Translations under genes and position numbers: made by a program
Notes under the pieces: model-generated
The model's input: the letters and a program-made list of their open reading frames with translations, nothing else
Databases searched by the model: none
Told to the model about the DNA's origin: nothing
Assembly: GCA_963843275.1 (NCBI GenBank)
Contig: CAWJJM010000012.1
Coordinates: forward strand, 1,550,001-1,614,000
Source of the DNA: CAWJJM01 sp963843275
GTDB taxonomy: Bacteria; Acidobacteriota; Thermoanaerobaculia; Multivoradales; JBCCEF01
Direction of reading: 5' to 3'
DNA length: 64,000 bases
Shown: one piece after another, positions 56,922-64,000 of the stretch
Layout: every line of letters starts with the position of its first letter
How positions within the stretch are numbered: the first letter of the stretch is position 1

Positions 56922-57548
56922 ATGCCCGCCGTCCGAACGATCGTCGCTGCCCTTCTGATCACCGCCGCGTCCGCGCAGGCGCAGACGGTGACGACCGGAA
57001 CCTCGTACGTCTTCGACGCGAACGATGCCCCGATCGGGCCGGTCCTCAACTACGACCCCGTAGGGAACCTGTACGACGGACCGAAGACCGCCATCTACGT
57101 CGACGACGCGCCCGTCGTCCTGCTCTTTTTCAGCGCCAACTGCGCGGGGAACGGGGGCCTCGCGGTGGATCTGTACTACGAGTCGAACGACTGTACCGGC
57201 ACCCCGTACCTCTTCGGCTCGAACCTCGCCGGTCGCCTGTCCCTCGCCAACTTCCCGGTCTGCGACCCCGATCTGACGGTCTACGTCGCCACGAGCACAG
57301 TGCTCGAGAATCACACCCTCAACTCCCGACGGTTGAACGCCAACACCTGCGACAGCGACCCCATAGGAATGCAGAGCGTGGTGCCGGCCGTCGCGGTGGC
57401 CACGGGCTTCGTGCCGCCGTTCCACATGGGGCTGCTGGCGGCGCCTCAGGAGGCCTCGTCGGTGCCCGCCGTCGCACCCGGTGGGCTGCTCGCCCTGCTC
57501 CTCGGTCTCGCCGGCGCCGGTGTCTGGATTCTGCGACGTCTCCGCTAG
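56922..57548 (+). CDS. Secreted protein with a C-terminal sorting tail (IPTL-like)
   Basis: This 208-aa protein has a signal peptide (MPAVRTIVAALLITAASAQA) and a beta-rich body with paired cysteines (FFSANCAGNGGLAV, YESNDCTGTPYL, FPVCDPDLTV, NANTCDSDP). The tail is VPAVAPGGLLALLLGLAGAG, then RRLR. The V-P-x-x form is a variant of IPTL-CTERM. GGGGAGG six bases before ATG 56922 supports the start. The body resembles cysteine-rich secreted proteins from Acidobacteriota of unknown role. Confidence 0.78.
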   Translation: MPAVRTIVAALLITAASAQAQTVTTGTSYVFDANDAPIGPVLNYDPVGNLYDGPKTAIYVDDAPVVLLFFSANCAGNGGLAVDLYYESNDCTGTPYLFGSNLAGRLSLANFPVCDPDLTVYVATSTVLENHTLNSRRLNANTCDSDPIGMQSVVPAVAVATGFVPPFHMGLLAAPQEASSVPAVAPGGLLALLLGLAGAGVWILRRLR

Positions 57549-57817
57549 GAACGCCCACCGGGAGGCCCGGCGGCGGCTCGCTGCTGGTCGGCGCCGCCGC
57601 GCCCCCCGGAGAGCGCTGCGCCGGCGGCGCGCCGCCACGACATCCGAGAGACCCCGGACCGCTGCCGGCGGACACCCCAGCTGACACCCCAGCCCCTTCG
57701 GAACGGCTGAGACGCCGGAACGGCTGAGACCCCAGCCGATTAGGAACGGGCACTTCCTATGCGGTGCGCCCGGCTCTCACCCACCGGTCGCCGGCTGCTA
57801 GACTCTCGCCTTCCCTC

Positions 57818-59309
57818 ATGAGCGCGAAGCACCAGCCCGAGGTGGCTCTCCGGCCGCGGAGCGGGAACGCGCGGTCACGCCTCCTCCGTCGGGGCCTCGC
57901 GGTCGCGGCCGTCCTCGCCCTCGCCGGGTGCGGTCCGTCCACGACCCCGGTCCCCGCCACCGCCGGCACGTCTCCGGCCGCCACGGCGTCCGCATCCGGG
58001 GCGGACCTCGCCGTCACCCACGCCACGGTCATCGACGGCACCGGGGGGCCGGTTCTGGCGGACACGACGGTCCTGATCGCCGGCGGGGTGATCCGCGCGG
58101 TGGGGCGCTCGGGGGAGGTGGCCGTGCCGGCCGGGGTGCGGGTGATCGACGCCGGCGGCAAGACGGTGATCCCCGGGCTGGCGGACATGCACGTCCACTT
58201 CTCGTCCGGCGGGCTCGGGCCGCCGGAGCCGCTCGACCGGCTGCTGCGGCAGTTCCTGTTCTACGGGGTGACCACGGTGCTGAACCTCGGCGCCGGGCGT
58301 GGCACGCCGGAGGAGATCCTGGCGCTGCGGCAGGGAGGGGGCGTCGCCGCACCCGCACGTCTACGGCACCGGGGGGCTGTTGACGGTGCCGGGGAGCCAC
58401 CCGATCGGCACGATCATGCACGTCCCGCCGGGCGAGGATCCGGCGACCTTCGACTGGTCGCGACGCGGGGTGTGGGTGGTCCACGACGCCGAGGAGGTGC
58501 GCGCGGTCGTCGACCGGCTGGCCGCGGCCGGGATGGACGGCATCAAGGTCGTCGTCGAGTCGGGCCCCGGCGTCTTCGGGGACGACCACCCGCAGATGCC
58601 GCCGGAGATGATCCGCGCGGCGGTCGACGAGGCGCGGCGCCACGGGCTGCCGGTCTACGCCCACGCCACCTCCCTCGACGAGCTCGAGGACGCCCTCGAC
58701 GCCGGCGTCCACGCGGTGGTCCACCTGGTCGCCGACCCGACGGCGCCCGATGCCGCCCTGCTCGACCGGATGGCGCGGGCGGGGACCTTCTACGTCCCGA
58801 CGCTGTCGCTCTACCTGTGGACCGGCACCTGGGGGGCGCCGGAGGAGACCCTGACCGATCCCTTCCTGCGCCCGGGCGTCGAACGGTCGGTCCTCGACAG
58901 CCTCCGCGCCACGCTGGCGCCGAAGGAGCCGCCGGGGGAGGGCGACTGGGCCTACCGCCGGCGGCTGCTCGCCGCCCTGCGCGCGGCGCACGACCACGGC
59001 GTGCGGCTGGCCGCCGGCACCGACACCGGCAACCCGTTCGTCTTCCCCGGCTACAGCATGCACTGGGAGCTCGAGCTGATGGTGGAGGCCGGGCTGACCC
59101 CGATGGAGGCGCTGGTGGCGGCGACCCGCGGGGCGGCGGAGATGCTCGGCGAGGAAGCGGCCTTCGGGACGCTCGCGCCGGGGCGGCGCGGCGACCTCCT
59201 GATCCTCGGCGCGAACCCGCTCGACGACATCCGCAACACCCGGACGCTCGAGACGGTGGTGCTGGCGGGCCGGCCGCTCGACCGGGCGGCGCTCGTCGGC
59301 CCGGAGTGA
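57818..59309 (+). CDS. Lipoprotein amidohydrolase, one frameshift
   Basis: About 497 codons. A lipoprotein signal (LAVAAVLALAGC) is followed by the imidazolonepropionase/amidohydrolase start (VTHATVIDGTGGPVLADTTV) and the metal-binding HVHF in VIPGLADMHVHFSSG. The C-terminal half (frame of 58350 on) has VYAHATSLDELEDALDAGVH, RLAAGTDTGNP and LAPGRRGDLLILGANPLDDI, the usual end of the family. The frame changes at about 58340: removing one G from gggaggggg joins LRQGG to ASPHPHVYGTGG. It should cleave a cyclic amide or peptide-like compound in the periplasm. Many close relatives are prolidase-like. Confidence 0.83.
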
Positions 59310-59320
59310 GGGCCCGGCGA

Positions 59321-59610
59321 CGGCTTCTCCGACCCGCCCGGCGATCGAGGTCACGCCGAACGGCATCGGGCGAGCTACTTCCTCAACCTGCCCGCCATCC
59401 AGGTGGGCCTCTTCGCGCTCTCGAGCGTCTCGCTGGGCGCCGGCTTCCAGCTCCCCTTCGACGCCACCCCCGCCACGGTGCGCTTCGGCTTCTCGCGCCG
59501 GGAGAGCCCGTTCAGCCTCACGGTGTCGTTCCTCGGCGGCGGCGGCTTCTTCGCCCTCGGCGTGTCGACCCGGGGCGTCAACGAGATCGAGGCGGCGCTC
59601 GAGCTCGGTG
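59321..59610 (+). repeat. 290-bp repeat, copy 2 (orphan piece of giant gene 1)
   Basis: A near-copy of 50594-50883 standing between the amidohydrolase stop and the promoter of the TA module. It is not in an intact gene: it has one inserted and one missing base near its left end, and it ends without a stop. It is a fossil of a second giant gene 1 or of a transposed piece of it. Confidence 0.85.
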
Positions 59611-59620
59611 GGTCGAGACC

Positions 59621-59626
59621 TATAAT
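59621..59626 (+). promoter_or_regulatory. Perfect -10 box before the TA module
   Basis: TATAAT stands eleven bases before ATG 59637, which suggests a transcript with a very short or no leader. No good -35 is visible in the repeat sequence upstream, and the box begins eleven bases after the repeat ends. This is a striking match in so GC-rich a genome, but unproven. Confidence 0.45.
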
Positions 59627-59636
59627 CGAGAGCATC

Positions 59637-59876
59637 ATGGGGCGTGCACTCTCGGGCCGAGGTCGGCGGCAGCCGCCGACGATCGAGGTCGTCGACGAGG
59701 AGATGGCGCAGGTGCTCGGAACCAAGACCGGTGCCGAGCGCCTCGCCATCGCGGCGGCGATGTTCCGCTCGGCGCGGCGCATGATCGAGAGTCATCTGCG
59801 GGCGGAGCATCCGGAGTGGGATCCCTCGACGCTCCAGGCGGAGGTCGCCCACAGGATCGGCCATGGAGCAGGATGA
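59637..59876 (+). CDS. Rv0078B-like antitoxin
   Basis: This 79-aa protein has a C-terminal helical block (AERLAIAAAMFRSARRMIES, then RAEHPEWDPSTLQAEVAHRI) like the Rv0078B-related antitoxins that accompany nucleotidyltransferase-type toxins. Its 3' end overlaps the next gene by 14 bases. The antitoxin-toxin order fits. The N-terminal ~25 residues (basic, then EVVDEEMAQVLG) are less conserved. Confidence 0.75.
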   Translation: MGRALSGRGRRQPPTIEVVDEEMAQVLGTKTGAERLAIAAAMFRSARRMIESHLRAEHPEWDPSTLQAEVAHRIGHGAG

Positions 59877-60429
59877 GCTGCTGCGCCGGCTGATCGAGAG
59901 GCTCGAGCTCCTCGACCTCCCCTACCTCGTCACCGGCTCGATCGCCACCATCCTCTACGGCGAGCCGCGCTTCACCAACGACATCGACGTGGTCGTGCAG
60001 TTGCCGGCGGAGCTGGCCACTGCTTTCCTGGAGGCGTTTCCCGCTCCCGAGTTCTCCGTCGACTCCGAGAGCGCACGGGCAGCCATCGCTGGACGCAGGC
60101 AGCTCAACATCCTCCATCCAGCGTCCGGACTGAAGGTCGACGTCATGATCCCCCGCATGGACGCGTTCGACCACAGCCGTTTCTCGCGCGCCCGCAGGGT
60201 CCATCCCGCGCCCGGCCTGAGCGCCGACTTCGCCGCGCCCGAGGACGTGATCCTGAAGAAACTCCAGTGGTACGACCAGGGGGGCTCGGAGAAGCACCTG
60301 CGGGACATCGCCGGCATCCTGCGGATCAGCCCTGGGGAGGTCGACCGCGACTACATCACGCGGTGGGCCAGGGAGCTCGGGCTGTCGGAGCTCTGGGAGC
60401 GGGTCGCCACGGCCGCCCGCGGAGAGTGA
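59863..60429 (+). CDS. Nucleotidyltransferase of AbiEii/DUF6036 type (toxin)
   Basis: This 188-aa protein carries the nucleotidyltransferase core: LVTGSIATILYGEPRFTNDI with DVVV (the GS...DxD pattern of the superfamily). It continues with LNILHPASGLKVDVMIPRMD and the helical end EDVILKKLQWYDQGGSEKHL. Toxins of this kind (AbiEii, MenA) add nucleotides to tRNA. It overlaps the antitoxin gene upstream. Its last ten codons lie in the 71-bp repeat that is found again after giant gene 2. Confidence 0.85.
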   Translation: MEQDELLRRLIERLELLDLPYLVTGSIATILYGEPRFTNDIDVVVQLPAELATAFLEAFPAPEFSVDSESARAAIAGRRQLNILHPASGLKVDVMIPRMDAFDHSRFSRARRVHPAPGLSADFAAPEDVILKKLQWYDQGGSEKHLRDIAGILRISPGEVDRDYITRWARELGLSELWERVATAARGE

Positions 60430-60472
60430 CGCGCGCGGGCGCCGCGACCGTCCTCGGCGCCCGCCCGCACCC
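60402..60472 (+). repeat. 71-bp direct repeat, copy B (end of the nucleotidyltransferase gene)
   Basis: Matches 55736-55806 with about seven mismatches. It spans the last codons of the toxin gene and about 45 bases beyond. The two copies are in the same direction and enclose ~4.6 kb that includes the tRNA-Thr, the IPTL protein, the amidohydrolase and the TA module. Confidence 0.8.
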
Positions 60473-60546
60473 ACCACGGCAGGGTGCTCACCGGTTCTGC
60501 CGCCGAGCGCGTCCGCGCGGCCCGGACCGATCGCCGCCGCGGCCGG

Positions 60547-61287
60547 CTAGGGACGTCCGATCCGGTGGCGGGGACTTTCCGGCCCCCCGGCTGCGCCTCC
60601 GCCGTCCGCCGCCCGGCCGCCGAGCTGCTGGACGAAGCGCCGGAACACGCCTCCCCCGACCGGCGCCCCGTGGCCGGCGCACACCACCCGAGGCGCGCGG
60701 TCCGCCAGCCAGCGCAGCGAGGCGCGGTTCTGGTCGAAGTCCCAGACCAGCCAGCGGTAGGGCTCGGCGAGACCCTTGCGGAGAGTGAAGGGGTTGCGCA
60801 GGAAGACGCCGTCTCCCAGGACCAGGGTGCGGTCGGCCTCGCGCCAGAAGGCGAGGTGGCCGGGGGTGTGGCCCGGGGCCTCGAGGACGGTGAAGCTGCC
60901 CAGGCGGTCGCCCTCCCCGAGGGTGCGGGCGACCGGATGGGCGGGACCGGCGAGGCGCGCGTCGAGGCGGGCCATCGCGGAGGTCGGTTCGGGGTGGAGC
61001 CGGGTGAGGTCGCCGGTCTCCACGGCGGCGCGGTCGCCGGCGCCGCAGAGGAGGGGGAGGTCCCGGGCCCGACAGACCTCGTGGGCGCCGCCCTGGTGGT
61101 CGAAGTGGGCGTGGGTCAGCGCCAGGGCGGAGACGCGGCGCCGGCCGAGGGCGGCGAGGATCCGGCCGGCGGCGCCGCGCCCGCCGGCATCGACGAGCAC
61201 GTCGTCCAACAGGTAGACGTTGATCAGGTCGAGCGGCCACAGCGCCAGCCGGCGCAGGCCCGGGACGACCTCGACGAAGGCGGCCAT
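60547..61287 (-). CDS. MBL-fold hydrolase (glyoxalase II-like)
   Basis: A 246-aa cytoplasmic metallo-beta-lactamase-fold enzyme. The di-zinc motif is HAHFDH (59-64, in LALTHAHFDHQGGA). It also has VLEAPGHTPGHLAFWREADR, then LVLGDGVFLRN and a closing VVCAGHGAPV. This is the glyoxalase II/hydrolase pattern. The ATG at 61287 has GGGGAG eight bases upstream and was chosen over longer frames. No signal peptide is present. The substrate is unknown. Confidence 0.87.
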   Translation of the reverse strand: MAAFVEVVPGLRRLALWPLDLINVYLLDDVLVDAGGRGAAGRILAALGRRRVSALALTHAHFDHQGGAHEVCRARDLPLLCGAGDRAAVETGDLTRLHPEPTSAMARLDARLAGPAHPVARTLGEGDRLGSFTVLEAPGHTPGHLAFWREADRTLVLGDGVFLRNPFTLRKGLAEPYRWLVWDFDQNRASLRWLADRAPRVVCAGHGAPVGGGVFRRFVQQLGGRAADGGGAAGGPESPRHRIGRP

Positions 61288-61445
61288 GCGGAGACTCCCC
61301 GCGCATGCTACCCGAGCGCGACCGTCCGCGGCTTCGCGAGCGGCAGCGGGCCCCACGTCGCGCGGATGCCGTGCCGCCGATGCGCCGTGCCGCCGATGCT
61401 AAGATCTCGCGCCGGTTCCGATCACGACGGGAAGGAGGGGGGCGA

Positions 61446-62453
61446 ATGCAGCGCGCGCTCTGGATGGGCGGCCTCGTGCTGGCTCTGTCGACGGTGGCGG
61501 CCGAGGCCCAGGTCTTCTACTTCACGGGCACGGCGGGAGACCAGATCTGGGTGGCCAACCGCGACGGGTCGGGTGTGCCGTCGGTGGTCGTGCCCTCGGC
61601 GACGGGCGACCTCCGCGGGCCGATCGGGATCGAGTGGGGGATCCCGCTCGGCGAGCTCTTCTACGCCGGCGGACAGCAGGAGGCGGCGTACCACGCCGCC
61701 GACGACGGCGGCGGCAGCCCGGCGGCTTTCTCCGGCACCTCCCAGGGGGACTACGTGCTCGACGTGGCGGTCGACGTGGCCGGGAACCGCCTCTTCTTCA
61801 GCGTCAAGGACGACGGCGTCTACGGCTGCACGCTGCCGTGCACGAGCGCGACGCACCTCGAGATGAGCGGGACGATGCCCGGGCTCGAGTACGACCCGGC
61901 GTCCGACCTGCTCTACTGGACCGAGTCCGCCGGGGTGATCGCGCGGATGCCCGCCGACGGCAGCGCTCTCCCCGAGCTGCTCTACGACTCCTCCGACGGC
62001 GTCCAGGACGACGCGCCGCGCAACCTCGTGCTCGACCCCGCGAACGGGCGCCTCTACTGGGCGCAGCACGACGACGGAAGCTCGGGCTCGGGAGAGATCC
62101 GCGGCGGCAACATGGACGGCTCGGGAACGACCGATCTGCTCTTCACGGTGCCCGCAGACTACCTGCCGTTCGGGATGGAGATCGACAGCGCGGCCGGCGA
62201 GCTCTACTGGACGGAGTTCGACGCCAACGACACCGACTCGAACGACCGCATCATGCACGGGAGCGTCGCCGGCTCCGGCGCCGGGGCCGCCCAGGTGCTG
62301 TTCAGCGGCAACTTCGGCAGCGTGCGCGGCGTCTCCTTCGGCGCGGCCCTGGCGCCCTCGGTGCTGGAGATCCCCACGCTCTCCGGCGTGGCGACGGTCC
62401 TCGTCGTCCTGCTGCTGGGGGTCGCCGGCGTGCTGCGTCTGCGCTCGGCCTGA
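61446..62453 (+). CDS. YWTD-repeat secreted protein with IPTL-CTERM tail
   Basis: A 335-aa exported protein with a signal peptide (MQRALWMGGLVLALSTVAAEA). A six-bladed-propeller-like body has several YWTD-type blades: LFYAGGQQEAAYHA, DLLYWTESAGVIARM, GRLYWAQHDDGSS and GELYWTEFDANDTD. The sorting tail is EIPTLSGVATVLVVLLLGVA with a final RLRSA, the best IPTL-CTERM match in the window. Such tails are cut by an exosortase-like enzyme, and the protein is then anchored or released. AAGGAGGGGGG precedes ATG 61446. Confidence 0.87.
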   Translation: MQRALWMGGLVLALSTVAAEAQVFYFTGTAGDQIWVANRDGSGVPSVVVPSATGDLRGPIGIEWGIPLGELFYAGGQQEAAYHAADDGGGSPAAFSGTSQGDYVLDVAVDVAGNRLFFSVKDDGVYGCTLPCTSATHLEMSGTMPGLEYDPASDLLYWTESAGVIARMPADGSALPELLYDSSDGVQDDAPRNLVLDPANGRLYWAQHDDGSSGSGEIRGGNMDGSGTTDLLFTVPADYLPFGMEIDSAAGELYWTEFDANDTDSNDRIMHGSVAGSGAGAAQVLFSGNFGSVRGVSFGAALAPSVLEIPTLSGVATVLVVLLLGVAGVLRLRSA

Positions 62454-62719
62454 CGGCCGAGCCGCCGGGTGGGCCGCCGAGCACCCCCGAGGCCACCAGG
62501 ATCTGCCACTTCGGCGTCCGGGCCGGGCGGCTGGCGGCGCCGCACGGTCCGGGTGTTCCCGCCCGGCGCGATGAAGCACCAGCGCTCCATGCCCGGGGGC
62601 GCCCGTCCCCTGGCGTCCCGTTTGCGTCGGCTAGAATCACTGTCCCCACGGGGGCCGTTTTCCGTTGGCCGGCGGTGGGGGCCGGCCGATCCGACGATTC
62701 AGCAGGAGAGCAGGAGCCG

Positions 62720-64000
62720 ATGACCGTCAGCGATCCGCGTGCCGTCGCCTATCCACAGACCGGTTGGGACCTGAGCGAGCTGCTCGAGGCGGCGAGCGAG
62801 GAGGTCGTCGCCCGAGAGCTCGCGGAGCTCGAGGTGGCGGTGGCCGCCTTCGAGGCGCGGCGGGGGGAGCTCGCGGCCGACATGGCCCCGGGGGCGTTCC
62901 TCGCCGTCCTCGACGCCTACGAGGCGCTGTTCGAGCGCATGGACCGGCTGATGGGCTACGGCTCGCTGTGGTTCTCGGCCGACACCCAGTCGCGCGCCGC
63001 GCAGAGCTACCGCAACCGCATGCAGCAGGCGATCACCGGCTACTACAACCGGGTGCTCTTCTTCGACCTGTGGTGGAAAGGGCTCGACGACGCCGAGGCG
63101 GAGCGGCTGCTGCCGGCGGCCGGCGGCTCCGACCTGCGGCTCGCCGACCACCGCCACTACCTGCTCGACCTGCGGCGGCTGAAGCCCTTCACCCTCGACG
63201 AGCGCTCCGAGCAGATCATCAACCTCAAGGACGCCAACGGCATCGGCGCCGTGCTGACGCTCTACTCGATGCTCACCAACCGGCTCGAGTACCGCCTCGA
63301 GGTCGACGGGGAGACGAAGACGCTGACCCGCGACGCGCTGATGAGCTACGCCTTCTCGCCGCGCCCCGAGCTGCGCCGCGCCGCCTACGAGGAGCTCTAC
63401 CGGGTGTTCGAGGGCGAGGCCACGGTGCTCGGCCAGGTCTACGTCAACCGGGTGCGGGACTGGCACAGCGAGTTCGTCGAGCTGCGCGGCCACCCCTCCC
63501 CCATCGCCGCCCGCAACGTCGCCAACGACATCCCCGACCGGGCGGTCGAGGTGCTGCTCGCCGTCTGCGCCGCCAACGCCGACCTGTTCCGGCGCTACTT
63601 CCGGCTCAAGGCGCGCTGGCTGGGCATGGAGCGGCTGCGCCGGGTCGACCTCTACGCGCCGCTCGCCACCTCGGACAAGGAGGTCGCGTGGGCCGACGCG
63701 GTGGGCTCGGTGCTCGAGACCTTCGGCCGCTTCCACCCGCGCTTCGCGGCGCACGCCGAGCGGGTCTTCGCCGAGAACCACATCGACTCCGAGGTGCGGC
63801 GCGGCAAACGCGGCGGCGCCTTCTGCTCCACCGTGTCGCCGCGCTTCACCCCGTGGGTGCTGGTCAACTACACCGGCCGGGTGCGCGACGTGGCCACGCT
63901 GGCCCACGAGCTCGGCCACGCGGTGCACTCGATGCTGGCCGAGGCGCACTCGCCGCTCACCCAGCACCCGTCGCTGCCGCTCGCCGAGACGGCGTCGGTG
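62720..64000 (+). CDS. Oligoendopeptidase F (M3 family), cut by the right edge
   Basis: The first 427 codons of an M3B metallopeptidase. Conserved stretches are TGYYNRVLFFDLWWKGLDD, FTLDERSEQIINLKDANG, ARNVANDIPDRAVEVLLAVC and the zinc-binding LAHELGHAVHSMLAE (H396, E397, H400). The third zinc ligand lies beyond the window. The enzyme degrades peptides of about 6-20 residues in the cytoplasm. ATG 62720 has AGGAG four bases upstream. The gene stands alone on this side. Confidence 0.9.
   Translation, partial: MTVSDPRAVAYPQTGWDLSELLEAASEEVVARELAELEVAVAAFEARRGELAADMAPGAFLAVLDAYEALFERMDRLMGYGSLWFSADTQSRAAQSYRNRMQQAITGYYNRVLFFDLWWKGLDDAEAERLLPAAGGSDLRLADHRHYLLDLRRLKPFTLDERSEQIINLKDANGIGAVLTLYSMLTNRLEYRLEVDGETKTLTRDALMSYAFSPRPELRRAAYEELYRVFEGEATVLGQVYVNRVRDWHSEFVELRGHPSPIAARNVANDIPDRAVEVLLAVCAANADLFRRYFRLKARWLGMERLRRVDLYAPLATSDKEVAWADAVGSVLETFGRFHPRFAAHAERVFAENHIDSEVRRGKRGGAFCSTVSPRFTPWVLVNYTGRVRDVATLAHELGHAVHSMLAEAHSPLTQHPSLPLAETASV

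Noticed and set aside
56480..60472. tRNA-Thr as an integration site for the segment between the 71-bp repeats
   Set aside because: The repeats do not contain the tRNA 3' end, and no integrase is present. The tRNA lies inside the segment.
1..64000. CRISPR array, rRNA, transposase or phage integrase
   Set aside because: No regular short repeat-spacer array, no rRNA motifs, and no DDE or tyrosine recombinase signature in any frame I could read.

Overview
The window is GC-rich bacterial DNA, about 70% G+C by eye. It looks like a chromosomal contig from a member of the Acidobacteriota, possibly the Thermoanaerobaculia. The gene mix suggests this: a TonB receptor with a carboxypeptidase-regulatory domain, an FG-GAP/UnbV lipoprotein, a Ser/Thr kinase fused to TPRs, a CHAT-TPR protein, and several secreted proteins ending in IPTL-CTERM-like sorting tails. 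No rRNA or other phylogenetic marker is present, so the assignment is inference. The only RNA gene I can support is a tRNA-Thr(CGU) at 56480-56552.

Layout. 1-4101 (minus) is a tight run: PaiB-like regulator, APC permease, MocR/PdxR-like regulator and an M14 carboxypeptidase cut by the left edge. 4370-8836 holds a TonB receptor, an HSL-type esterase and an RNase Z-like secreted MBL hydrolase. 8923-13931 holds a DUF2277 protein and an ECF sigma/anti-sigma pair divergent from a large CHAT-TPR protein. 14067-19727 holds a TPR lipid/secreted protein, a glycogen-debranching-enzyme remnant, a TraX/Slp/prepilin-like run and a vapBC module. 19779-25355 holds two lipoprotein genes with many frameshifts and a possible small Cys-rich peptide. 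25377-33050 holds a second vapBC module and housekeeping or secreted proteins.

33.2-44.1 kb reads as a defence island with visibly lower G+C. It contains two HNH endonuclease genes (one broken by an in-frame amber codon), an A/T-richer secreted protein of unknown function, and a tightly overlapping four-gene operon: HEPN-CBS protein, DUF6361 protein, PLD-like nuclease and a SF2/SNF2-type helicase. I do not recognise this operon as a named system. It has no methyltransferase and no DUF1998 gene, so it is not DISARM or a classical R-M system. This is my best candidate for an undescribed system.

44.2-55.7 kb has a membrane Ser/Thr kinase with TPRs divergent from two overlapping genes for giant proteins (about 1,220 and 1,470 aa) of no family I know. 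A 290-bp piece of the first giant gene is repeated at 59.3 kb, right against the promoter of a toxin-antitoxin module. A 71-bp piece of the end of that module is repeated just after the second giant gene. This indicates past duplication or rearrangement. The right end holds a lipoprotein amidohydrolase, the TA module, an MBL hydrolase, a YWTD-repeat IPTL-CTERM protein and a truncated oligoendopeptidase F.

Caution: at least fourteen genes or gene segments need a single-base correction to stay in frame, mostly in G/C runs and clustered at 20-25 kb. This pattern fits uncorrected sequencing or assembly indels better than biology. Broken genes here should be confirmed before being called pseudogenes.
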